Under the pieces are notes generated by a model that made no database searches, was not told the origin of the DNA, and saw only the letters and a program-made list of their open reading frames with translations. The translations under genes and the position numbers were made by a program. Below, piece by piece: positions 1-10,233 of a stretch of DNA of 64,000 nt. This DNA comes from Polytrichum commune (taxonomy: Eukaryota; Streptophyta; Polytrichopsida; Polytrichales; Polytrichaceae): NCBI GenBank assembly GCA_950295325.1, contig OX485809.1, forward strand, positions 17,980,001 to 18,044,000. Direction: 5' to 3'. Numbering within the stretch: position 1 is the first letter of the stretch; every line of letters starts with the position of its first letter.

Positions 1-719
1 GTCTCTGGATGGCAAAAACAAAGGCTGCCATAGTGCAAACTTTTCCTGCAAACAGTGACTAATAAGCCAACTACCTAGAGCTTTTCCACTAGCTTTTGCA
101 TTGTTTGCTACATACTAATGAGTAAAGCCATTTTCATATCGTCACTTCTTTTCATGCCCTCCATAAGACTCTTACTACCCTCCCTTATTTCGCCAATGCA
201 CCGCTCCACAAACATGTTTTCCTTACGTTTTGGCTCGGGGGATTTGGATGTGCTATCTCCGCTACGTTGCTCTGTGGTATTGGTATCCGATGTGGAAGTG
301 GCCGCGGGCCCGTCCGGATTGATAGCGTTTGCGTATGCGTGCGACACAACATTCGCCCGGTCGTACATGAACTCGTCAACGAGCTGGTACCACCGGCACT
401 TTTCGAAACGCTGAGAGCCGGACTTGAGGTTCATGGCCTTGTCCTCCTTGTAGTCGTTGTAGATGGCACTCCACTTTTTTCGACAAGCCTCACTATCTTT
501 CGTGAAGTCGGGGCAGAGTGACACGAGTTTAGTGTGCAACCGGGACCAGTTGTCCACACCTACATGCATATGCAAACTCAAAGCTTAAACTCAAGCACAT
601 CAAAAACCAAAAAAAAAGCTAGCATGTGTCAGAGAGGTTTCTAGTTTTTGCATATCGATAACCACATTCGAGTAGGAAATGAACACCGCACACAAAAAAC
701 CACAACCAATTACGCAGAC

Positions 720-1265
720 GGGATTAAAATCTGGAATTCAATCTGTGCTCTCTGCAGAATGCAATCAGACCAGTGCAGCAGGCGTGGACTGTAAAATTTC
801 AGCAGCAGAAATGAAATCTAGGCAAAAAACTGCCGAAACCAAATGTGGCTCACAATCAAGATTCACTGCAGGGCAGTGTGCAGAGTCCAGCAGCACTGCA
901 CTGCTACAATCCAGCAACAGAAAATAACACAGAATCAGGAATTTTTTCTTCTTCTGAAAACGAATATGTTTTGCAGTCTGTGCTGACTGTAGAACAATCT
1001 GCACACTACAGCAGCACAACACTGCTGGAATCCAGCAGCTGAAACGAATGAAAAAAATAATTGCGACGCATTTCAATATTGTTCTGCAGTCTGTGTTGTC
1101 TGTAGACTGCTGTGGCTGAGGACTTTCAACCTCGACCAGCAGAAGGGAGACAAAGGAAAAAAAATTCTGAAATTGAACCTGCTTTGTAGTCTGCGCTATC
1201 TGCAGGGCAGTCAACACAATACAACAGCGCTGCACTGGTGGAATCTAGCAGCATAAATGACAAGA
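720..1265. repeat. Degenerate tandem repeat, about 100-115 bp unit
   Basis: A unit with the pattern TGCAGTCTGTGCT ... CTGCTGGAATCCAGCAGC recurs at about 967, 1081 and 1182, with weaker copies upstream from about 720. Short open frames here are by-products of the repeat. It lies in the gap between the two pieces of the Myb/SANT gene. Confidence 0.5.
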
Positions 1266-1499
1266 AAAAAAATGTTTATTTTAAATATGGTTGTCTATGG
1301 ACTGATGTGGCTAAAAACAGGTGCACACCAGCAACCGATTTACAGCCACCCCATATGGATAGTGTAGATGTACAGATGAAAAAAAAACAAGCTCACAAAG
1401 TTAATATGTTGTGTGTAGTCATTACATGTGTTTGCATAGCTGAGGGCAGATTGTAATTCGCATTTCTAACATGCAGTTGCCCAACAAACGCGAAATGCA

Positions 1500-3362
1500 C
1501 AGTCCAAGAAGGAGTGAGAACACGATACCTTGTTTGGGCGGGGCTGTAAACGCAATTTTTGGGCTATTGCCTAGTTGGAGAGCTACCATTTTTCAAATTA
1601 GTGACAATTAGTGGCGATAGTCATCCAGGGGAAAATTGCCACTGTAAACAGAGGGCAATAGCCGTTCCACAGACAGTTGCAACCGTCGTCATCTCCCCCG
1701 CTGATAAGGAGGAGGCCGGCCATGGTCAGAGCAGGCTATTGACCATTGTAGAATGTGACGTAGTCTCAAGATAGGATAGCAATAGGCTGATAGAAAGTTC
1801 AAGCTCTTAGTGATTGAGGCTAAACGATTGGCAATAGACAGCGCCAAGCAAGAGGTTGGCAGCAGTAGGAACAAATGTGAGAGCGGAGTGATTCGGACTC
1901 TCAGAGAACTTGGAACTTTGACATTGGGCAGTAAACTGTTTAAGAGCAATTGTCGTAATGATTCTGGAGTGACATTTTGATTGTAATCTTGTTGTTTGAA
2001 TATGAGTATTGTCTTGTGTGATTTCAGACAATAGTTGTGGGCATTGAAATAGATGCATCATCCGCCGAGAGGGCGAGAAACTTTGTAATTGAGTCTGGAG
2101 GTAGCAATGGTCGAAGTCAAACTATGGCCATTGTCATGAGAGTGAGTCATGTCAACGAAGAAAAGGTTGATTGCCAGGAAAGAAGGACAATAGCCTAGTG
2201 GAAGAATGAAGAGTCGAAGTCTGAACATGGCCATAGACAAGAGACAGATTTCTCTTAGCCGGATGTATAAGTTAGGGACTATTTGCCATGAAGGAGAGCG
2301 AAGGCAATAGCCGGAAGAATGACACAGAATATTGGCAAATAGGCGAGTGAATGGAAGAGTCTTGGAAGATGATAGCGTGATAGAGTCAAGACCTGAGCAA
2401 TAGGCTGTGTCGAGAGAGGTCAGACAGTCAGAAAGAACTTAGAGAAGGCAAGTAGTCGAGGTTAAGGCCATCGCCTCCATGGGAACTCAGAGGTAGTGAA
2501 TGTAGAGAGAGAGAGAGTGTCAAGAGAGGTCGCGTCGTAGAAGAAGGTAGGCTAGGCTATAGACTATGCAGCTGTCAACCTGAAGGGAGTCGAGGGAAGC
2601 CGAAACAGAGAGAAAGAGTCCAATGGGGCAATGGTGACAGAACATAGCCTGGAAGCTACTCCAAGACATTACCAAGCGTGAGGCCCATGCAGTGAATGCG
2701 GACAAGGTGTAATAAGAAGCAGGCCGTGAGCTACGAAAGACATTACCATCTCAAGAAAGAGAAACTGATCAATTAGTGTAAGACATTACCAAAGGCAAAT
2801 CACCTTGAGATTATAATGGACTAAGGCCTTAATCAAGGAATATCGCCTACATTGTTGATACTTGGATTATGTATAATCTTGTGGATGTTTGTGTGGACAA
2901 GTTGCCAGATAAGTTGAAGATGATGATTACAGTCTTGTGAAGATTGCCCGAATGACTGTAAGTCAAATTAAGATGAATTAACTTGAAGTTATTGCAAAGC
3001 TCAATTCTTGTTATGCAAAGACGATGTGGTTACAAAAAGACATTACCCCGGACTTCGGTCCTGACGAATTGCCCATGACAACTTGCCAAGCTTTTGAGCT
3101 TCACGACTGAAATAGGTCAAAGATATAGAGTGATAGAAACTTACCCTGAAGATAGGACGGAATCACTCATGACCGAGGAAGCACAAAGGAACCATAAGAG
3201 TGGAGAGTAAGCGGAATTAAGAAGGAACGAAAGAAGAAAGACCCTAAGTTGTTATTATAATCCTTAATCCAATGTGACATTAACCCTTATAGACACTTTC
3301 TCAGTCTTCTTGGAGACATAGTTCCCTGGGTTTGGTTATTTCGAGCCATAACAAAAACTTAC
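1500..3362. other. Purine-biased non-coding insertion with recurring short motifs
   Basis: No credible gene is visible. The plus strand is strongly purine-biased and repeats the words CAATAGCC (for example near 1659, 2190 and 2310) and AGACATTACC (near 2666, 2739, 2783 and 3038). It fills most of the gap between the two Myb/SANT pieces, so it is probably an old inserted element. I could not find paired ends that would class it. Confidence 0.35.
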
Positions 3363-3849
3363 TACAGGGGCACTGAAAGTGTTCTGCATCTCCCCCCTTA
3401 TGGTGATGAGTTGTATCACCCAGTGGTCCTTCCAGGGCCCAATATTCTCGAGGAGCTCCACGTCCTCCTTGGCGTCATCCAATTCCACTATTTCAGGTTT
3501 TTTCTTCAGGGCTCTGCGTTTCTTGGCGGATTTGGGTGGGTAAGTGACGCATTCCCACGGGCCACGTTTCTGGGACCCCTCTGACAGGTCAATGGGGGTG
3601 GTAACACCGCCATGGGCGGGTGGCGAAAATCCAAAACCTGGAACATGAGGCATAAAGGAATGCGGGAAAAGAAATGGCATTTTTTAATTTTGCACAAGTG
3701 GGAATCCTTGGAAGAATGGTGGCGGTGCCATGGCATGCCGTTGTGTGGGCAATTCGCCGGTCGGGGCGGGAGGAAATCCGCTCGATGCACCAGCCTGTTT
3801 GGAAGGACTCGCGTCCCGCATTGTCCCCTGGGAGTCCATCCAATGCAAT

Positions 3850-3920
3850 CCCCCCCCCCCCCAAAAAAAAATGCAAATTCGGAGAAGCAAAAACAACTAC
3901 AGTGATGGGGGGGGGGAAAA
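3850..3920. repeat. Homopolymer cluster (C-run, A-run, G-run, A-run)
   Basis: A run of about 13 C followed by about 9 A at 3850-3872, and about 10 G followed by about 7 A near 3906-3922. They lie just upstream of the first ATG of the minus-strand Myb/SANT gene. Run lengths are prone to sequencing error. Confidence 0.7.
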
Positions 3921-3959
3921 AAACTTCAGGGAGCCTGTTGGTCTGAGCAGTTTTGGTTG

Positions 3960-4316
3960 GCTGTGAATTGCGTTGTGGGTCGCCGAACAGAGCCTGCAAA
4001 GGGGCCGTCGCCGTGAAGAGTTTGAGGCTAGTCGCCGTGAAGCGCAGGAGGCTCGGCGCGAAGTCCTGGAGGAGGGTGGCCGTCGAGACCTGGAGGAGGA
4101 TCTGAGCGAAGAGCTGCAGGAGGGTGTGGGTGAAGAGCAGGAAGAGGGACGTCGAGCAGGAGGTCGCTTCGCAATGTCGGAGCTGGAGGTCGCGTGGGAG
4201 AGTCGGAGCAAGAGGTTGCACGGGCTGGGAGGAGGAGGTCGACGACGAGGAACATCTCGCGTGCCGGAGAGCGGGTCTGCACAGAGGTGGGCCCTCTGCT
4301 GAGGTGGCCCCTGAAG
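3960..4316. other. GC-rich stretch of unknown role
   Basis: This 350 bp block is clearly richer in GC than its surroundings and keeps open frames on both strands. The plus-strand frame gives an Arg/Glu-rich low-complexity peptide and the minus-strand frame a Pro/Leu-rich one, as expected from a skewed GGAG/GTCG-type repeat. It lies upstream of the Myb/SANT gene, so it could be its 5' leader or promoter. I do not call a gene. Confidence 0.35.
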
Positions 4317-4859
4317 CAGGGCACTAGTAGTGGGTTTCCCCCAATGAACGGGGAGTACCGAACTTTAGTTATGAGCTAGCCGAATTTTTTTGGAAATTTC
4401 CGAATGAGTTCGCAATGCTTCGGACGAGGTACCGACTTAAAATTGTTAAGGTCGGAAATTGACCGGTTCAAATGAGAAAAAATCGGCAATATAGCCGATT
4501 GAGGCATCATATTTTAGGATATTTACCGAGCCAATTTTAAAATTTTAGGCAAGTAGCCGAAGGGACTAGGGATAGGGCGGAAATTTCTACTAGGGTAATA
4601 CTAGAGTCATGACTCATAAGGTCAAGAACCATGGAGGCTAATTAATTTAGGGTTGGTTCCGTTCACTGGGCCGATTAGGGTTTTGAGTCTCTAAGCACCC
4701 AAGGACCCTCTGTCACGAGTATAAGGAGTTTGAGTCCCTTGTGCAAAGTATCTCACTCCTCTCACTCCTCTACTGGGATTTCTCTCTGTGCTCTATGGCT
4801 ACTGCTCTTCCGCTTTTGTTTGCGGCGATCATTTGTTTGTGCTCCACCTGCGATCTACC

Positions 4860-5040
4860 GGGGTTTCTCTCTGTGCTCCACCTGCGATCTAGTGGGATCC
4901 ACGTTTGTTTGTGCGATTTCTCTCGGCGATCGTTTGTTTCACCTGCGGTTTCTCTCGGCGATTGTGTGTTTCACCTGCGGCAGCGATTTCTCTCGGCGAT
5001 CGTTTGTTTCACCTACGGCATCCACCTGCGGCGATCCACC
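4860..5040. repeat. Short tandem repeats (TTTCTCTCGGCGAT type)
   Basis: TTTCTCTCGGCGAT followed by GTTTCACCTGCGG recurs three times at about 4916-5020, with looser CCACCTGCGATCT copies just before. This may be the 5' leader region of the hAT element. Open frames here reflect the repeats. Confidence 0.6.
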
Positions 5041-5230
5041 TCCAATCATCCACCTTCAGCATCCATCATCAGGTTCGAACTTTCCATCAGGTCCTGAACT
5101 TCACAGGACCTGCAGCAATCCACCTGTGGCGATCCGCTGCTAGTGCATGTCACGTAGGGTACCCCGATCGATGTTGCTTGAAGGATAACTTGTTTGGATT
5201 TCAGGACTTAGATTTGTCTAACCAAGAGAC

Positions 5231-5530
5231 TTGCGATCAGATGGCAACTAGCTGAGAGACAGGCGTTTCCAGAAGTTGATTGAAACTCTACAATCTAGAA
5301 GTTGGCGATCATTGAGTTGTGAAGCTCTATTTGCGATCAGATGGCAACTAGCTGAGAGACAGGCGTTTCCAGCAGTTGATTGAAACTCTACAATCTAGAA
5401 GTTGGCGATCATTGAGTTGTGAAGCTCTATTTGCGATCAGATGGCAACTAGCTGAGAGATAGGCGTTTCTAGAAGTTGTTTGAAGATCTACAATCCAGAA
5501 GTTGGCGATCATTGACTTGTGAAGCTCTAC
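5231..5530. repeat. Three tandem copies of a 100 bp unit
   Basis: The unit begins TTGCGATCAGATGGCAACTA at 5231, 5331 and 5431, giving an exact 100 bp period. The first two copies are almost identical; the third has a few substitutions. There is no spacer, so this is simple tandem duplication and not a CRISPR array. Confidence 0.9.
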
Positions 5531-6061
5531 AGGGTCTTACGTAGTTGGGAATTCCTCGTCTATTTGCCGAACTTGCACATGCTACTTGTCATCGAAAATG
5601 AACTCCAGTGTGCGACGAAATTAGGAACCAGCAGTGTGTTTTGATAGACATCGCAGACTGAGGTTTACAAATGAGGACTTATGACATGTTACTAGGGTAT
5701 TTTTTCCAAATGTCAGTTGCACTGTTTGTACTTGGGTGTGAGTCATTCGTTCCGCGTGGTAAATTCACAAAAAAGTAATCAGTTTTCAGAAGTCAAGACA
5801 TGTTCATTGATCCAAACATTGACACAGAGATAGATGTTTGGATCCTCATCAAGCTCGTCTGAGTGTAGTGGATTAAGGGTGGCTGCAAGATAATTGTGGG
5901 CTGAGCATGACCTAAAATTGAAGTGGAGAGAGCTCATATTTGTGAAGAGAATGTGTTACTGGTAATGTGTTGTGTTTGCGACAGTCACATCCACTAAGAT
6001 TGAAATATGATGAATATTTGCATCTGACTTACCCATTGCCGTTCTAAAATGTTGTTTCCAG

Positions 6062-6454
6062 TTATCGGCTGAGGATTGTGAGCAAACGATGAAGGGAATT
6101 CCTCTCTAGGAGCTTGCCCCGGACAGGAAAAATATATTTCGGACATTTGTAGCCAAGAGCTTTGCTGAAGGTGAGCTTCTGATAGTTCGATTTATGCAGT
6201 ACACATAAGAAACAACAAATTCACTGAATCTCATTCTTCATGAATAATTTTTCAAATCCTTCAATTGTTGCGAACCTCCCCACTGTATAAAATACTTACG
6301 TTGATAGTGTCCTACTTTAACATCTCTTATGTAGTCTTTGCTCTTTCAAGTTTGTCTTTAGCACCTATGTAATGGAGGACAATGACATGGTTGTACAGGT
6401 CTGAAGTTTTTCAACGAAATTGCACAATTAGCAGAGGTGGAGGGTCATCATCCA
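6062..6454 (+). pseudogene. Pterin-4a-carbinolamine dehydratase (PCD/DCoH) fragment, two exons
   Basis: Exon A (6062-6170) follows a TTTCCAG acceptor and ends at GGTGAGC. Exon B (6399-6454) follows a TACAG acceptor and ends at CCA/GTAAAA. The two exons join in phase. They encode LSAEDC, then VAKSFAEG, then LKFFNEIAQLAEVEGHHP. The last piece contains the EGHHP signature of PCD, whose first two histidines belong to the active site. The family dehydrates 4a-hydroxytetrahydropterin. A TAG stands in exon A where the family usually has the Trp of a 'GW' motif, so the piece is not functional. The exons for the N-terminus and for the C-terminal DLHL...TENDF part were not found nearby. It lies between the ends of the hAT element, so it is probably captured gene sequence. 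Confidence 0.65.
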
Positions 6455-7352
6455 GTAAAACCACTAACCCTGCTCTTGAGAATGTACCATTAATGTCTAG
6501 ATGTTCACTACTTTGTTGTTAAAAGGGAACCTGATTGCAGTTTCTTTGGATTGTGCAAGCTGTCTGGCTCATGAACTCACAAAGCAGCGGTGTCCAGTAC
6601 CACGGATGCTTTCCTTTAAAATTTTACCCTGCACTTTTGAGCTATGATCTTGCAACATAGTTTGGCAAGCATTCATAACATTCTTCAGCAGGCTGCTCCT
6701 GTTCAGGGGTTCCCGGAAATATACTCTGTTATGTTGAGATTTTTTCAAAATCAGTCTAAATCTGGGAAGCGGAGGAGGTGTTTTTGGGAACAGAAGAGAG
6801 CAGCCTGCATAGAATGTTGTTTGAAATGTTCAACTAACAAAGCTTTTTTATTATGAAATATATATTCTACTGTATAATCTGAATGATCTAGTGGCACCTA
6901 GAAATGTTGAGGGCAGAGGCCAAACAGTTCTCTTCCGATGATTGTGATAACACAGAATGAAGGTCGAAAAGCAATATGGCCACTTTTATTTTCTAGTTCT
7001 ATACTGAGAGTGGGAAACCAAGCAGTGAGTCTGATATTGTGCTTCAAAGTTAGTATGTGGAAATTTGTTTTTATAATAAGACTCAGCTTTGTACATTGTA
7101 AGTCTATGTTAATTAAATTACTCTGTAGTTGGTATGCACCATACCTCAACTTGTTTGTTCTCATGTGGCTTTTCTGCCCCTCCATCAGTGTGTTTGTTGG
7201 TTAGAGATATTATTTCTGAAGTTGCTCATAGGCATGCGGTATCTTACAGAGTGCACAAGTCATGCCTCAAGTGCCCTTTTTGTTTATTTCTTGACAGAAT
7301 ACGTAGGTCCTCTTAATTTTTTTAACCATGAAATGTGGGCTTGCAATTAGGA

Positions 7353-9579
7353 ATGGCAAAACGACAGAGGTCTCTAAGAGAACATTTTTTGGCCACTCCT
7401 CGAAATATTGACATAAGTGATTTAGCATCTAGGACATGTACATTGGATGATACACCTCCCTCTTCTCCAACCCAAAATGCACAAGGTATATGGAAAGACC
7501 AGTGGTATAGCCAATTTGATTGGCTAGATTTTTCTCCCGATTTGGGGAGAGTGTTTTGCAAAGTTTGCAAAGAGAAGGGTAGACGTTTCGTTTATGCCAA
7601 GGAGGGATCCAAAAATTTAAAGGTAAGTGCATTTCATGATCATGGATGTTCTAGTGAACATAAAAAACTTAGTTGGGCTTTACAAAGTGGTGATAAAGTG
7701 TTGGAGAAGGCGATCAAACAAGGGCAACGTGCATGTGATGAATAATTGGCATCATTGTTTCGTGCAGCCTACTTTATAGGAAAGCAATCTCTCCCTTATG
7801 CTAAATTTCCTTCTTTATATTCATTGCTTGCTAGTGTAAAGGCTCCTATCGCTGCATCTTTGTATCATGATGAAAAATCATGTGCTGATTTAATTGCATG
7901 TATGTCTAATGTCATTAAAAAAATCATATGTAGAGTTCGAAATTCTCCTTTCTATGGTATCATGATTGATGAATCTACGGACATAAGTGTTACCGGTCAT
8001 CTTGTTGTATTTGCTACAATTATAGAGGAAGATGTGCCTTTGACTGTCTTTTTAGGGTTATTAGAGATTGAGGGTGGAAAAAAATATGCTAGTATTATTT
8101 TTGAATGTTTAGTCAATCACTTAAAGATTTGGGAACTTGATTTATGCAAGTGTGTGGCATTTGGCAGTGATGGTGCAAGCACCATGGTGGGATCTCATGG
8201 TGGAGTAGCAACAAGATTGAAAAACAACCTAAACCCATTCATTTTGTCTTATCATTGTGTTGCTCATAGGACTAATTTAGCTGCACTTGATGCATCTAAA
8301 GCATCAGATTGTAAGGTAATATCCGATGAGGTTGATAATATTTTGAATGCAATTGCTTCATACTTTAATATGTCAAGTAAGCGTAAACATGCACTCACAA
8401 CCTTGCAAACCATACTTTTTTATGCTAAAAAAACTATGAAACGGTATCATAAGATACGATGGCTTAGTAGGTGGCAAGTTGTGACTACCTTATGTGATTC
8501 GTTAGTGTTTTTTTCGTGATGTGAAAGATAAAAAATACCTTGGTCAAACAAATGTTGTTTTTGCCAAGTTAAAACAATTTAAATACATATATATTTTGTA
8601 TTTTCTAGCTGATATCTTACATTCCTTAGCATTGTTATCAAAGATTTTTCAAAACAAATTTGTAGATGTCACAACTATTGGTAGTATTGTTAGAACCGAG
8701 ATAACACAAATTAGAATGTTATTTATTGTTGAGCAAACTGATTTGAATGTTTCTACATTTAGCGAAAACACTGGCTATCATGTTATTCCCGAATATGACC
8801 CTCTTGGGGGTCATCTTCGAAAGCTTTCAAGTGAAATTCATGGAAAGATGTATCACAGTTTTGAAATGGACCGGTCTAGATTAGGAGATGACCTTGAGGA
8901 AGCACTTAAATTCCAACATGCCTTTGCGGAAGCTGTTTGTGCAGGCTTGGATGCTAGATTTGTAGACAATGATCTTATTTCATGTTTTAAAATCTTAAAT
9001 CCTACTAATATGCCTTCAAAGCAGATAGGCCTCCAAAATTGGGGGGTGGTTGAATTGGAGAAATTAGTATTACACTATGGGCATGATCGCTCCCAAGAAG
9101 GTTCAAAATTTCCCCCCTTCGTTGATGTGATGGCTTGCAAGCGTGAATTTCTAGCTTTCAAATTGCAAGCCACCACTGAATGGGAAGATAAGACTTGTAG
9201 AGATTTATGGGACATGATCACATGGAATCATTCTTTGCAAATTCGATATCCTAATTTGCTTGTCCTTGCTGATTTGGCTAGAGTACAATGTGTATCGACA
9301 TCCACTTGTGAAAGGGCGTTTAATGTCCAAAATTTAATAAAAACACGAGTGAGAAATAGATTTGGAAGTAAAAATTTGGAAGCTATGCTTATAATTGCTT
9401 TAGAGGGACCAAATGAGAATTTTAATAATATTATTGAAGAGGCAATTCCTTTGTGGAAAAGTAGAACTAAATACCGGTTTTTATATGCTAATCCTTCACT
9501 TTATGTATCTTCGGGAAGTGATGCATCTTGTTCAGTAAGTTCAACTATGTTTTCTAATTCTGAGGATACGGATATCTAA
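7353..9579 (+). pseudogene. hAT transposase, interrupted by one stop and one frameshift
   Basis: Three consecutive open pieces form one transposase: 7353-7745, 7746-8519 and 8521-9579. The first has a TTF-type zinc finger (WYSQFDW, then CKVCKEKGRR, then SEHKKL). The second has the RNase-H-like core (MIDESTDISVTGH, then FGSDGAST, then YHCVAHRTNLAA). The third ends with the hAT dimerisation region (YPNLLVLADLARVQCVSTST, then CERAFNVQNLIKTRVRNR). The stop is a TAA at 7743-7745. The frameshift is at a T run near 8510-8516 that looks one base too long. The ATG at 7353 follows a plausible acceptor (TTGCAATTAG), so a 5' untranslated exon may exist. About 740 residues in all is normal for the family. 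Decay looks recent. Confidence 0.85.
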
Positions 9580-10233
9580 GAGATGCATGTATTGTTGTAC
9601 TAACTAGCCTCTTAATAATGTATGAACCCTTTTTGGATTTATACATTTTTTCAAGGCTAAATCCTTGGCCCCAAGTCGGTGGGGGCTTGGCAAGGTTCAA
9701 ATCCTTCCAAGGATACTTGGATTTTATATCAACACAAATTCACCCATTTAAAAGCATAATACCAATTTTTTAATAATATTAAAAAAAACAAATCCGACAT
9801 ACAATACAAATCTTCGGAAACATACCGAATTGAAATTCACAAAATCGGAAAATTACCGAATAAGAAAGTTAAATATCGGAATTTAACCGACAAAAAAAAT
9901 TGGATTTAGGTAGTTGCCGATCAAAAAAATAAAAATCCGAATCTTTTCATAAAAGATCGGAAATCTACCGATTTTTGTAAAAAACTCCCCGGACATTGGT
10001 TTCCCCTGGTAGTCCCGGCCTGCCGCTGGTACTCTCCACATCACCCTGCCGCTGAGCTGGCTCCCGGTGGTGTGGTAAGCCCTGCCTCTCCTTGGCCAAT
10101 CGCAGGCAGCAGACTGCGCTGCCTGCCGGCCGTATGGTTTAGGCCTTATTAGGGACGAGGATTGCCTTATGGTCGGTAAGTTTATCGAGGAGCAGCCACA
10201 TTGAAGCAGCGAAGCGATACTCTCAAAGTGGCT

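Larger units (their letters stand above)
108..3839 (-). pseudogene. Myb/SANT (trihelix-like) DNA-binding protein gene, broken, two exons
   Basis: The upstream piece reads from an ATG at 3839 to a TAA at 3684-3686, then resumes in the same frame at an ATG at 3680. It ends at a GTAAGT donor, last coding base 3363. It carries a proline-rich start, a basic KKRR patch and a SANT-like helix (GPWKDHW, then IRGEM). The second piece (559-108) follows a TAG acceptor and completes the domain (VDNW, ACRKKW, CRWYQLVDEF). A Ser/Thr-rich linker and a C-terminal helix follow. The TAG ending it near 108 is followed in frame by QTMQKLVEKL and another stop, so it may be a point-mutation stop. The two exon phases do not join directly (0 against 1), so a small exon is missing or the gene is decayed. 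Domains of this type occur in plant trihelix factors and in the Myb-like partner protein of PIF/Harbinger transposons. I favour a transposon-associated copy but cannot exclude a host gene. Confidence 0.55.
4317..10023 (+). mobile_element. hAT-superfamily DNA transposon, about 5.7 kb, with inverted ends
   Basis: The ends are inverted relative to each other. CCAATGAACGGGGAGT at 4341-4356 matches the complement of 9984-9999 at 14 of 16 bases, and weaker similarity extends outward to CAGGG-like termini, the usual hAT start. Both ends carry many short subterminal words of the form TCGG(N7-8)CCGA (about 4400-4570 and 9790-9980), another hAT habit. A hAT transposase lies inside at 7.35-9.58 kb. Exact termini are uncertain: I could not identify a convincing 8 bp target duplication. 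The right end stops about 0.2 kb before the FBN6 start codon. The element also contains tandem repeats and two exons of an unrelated enzyme gene. Confidence 0.65.

Noticed and set aside
3973-4302. Arg/Glu-rich open frame on the plus strand, with others on the opposite strand
   Set aside because: Low-complexity, GC-driven open frames on both strands; no domain and no splice context.
5231-5530. Regular 100 bp repeats resembling an array
   Set aside because: No spacers and a plant context; simple tandem duplication and not CRISPR.
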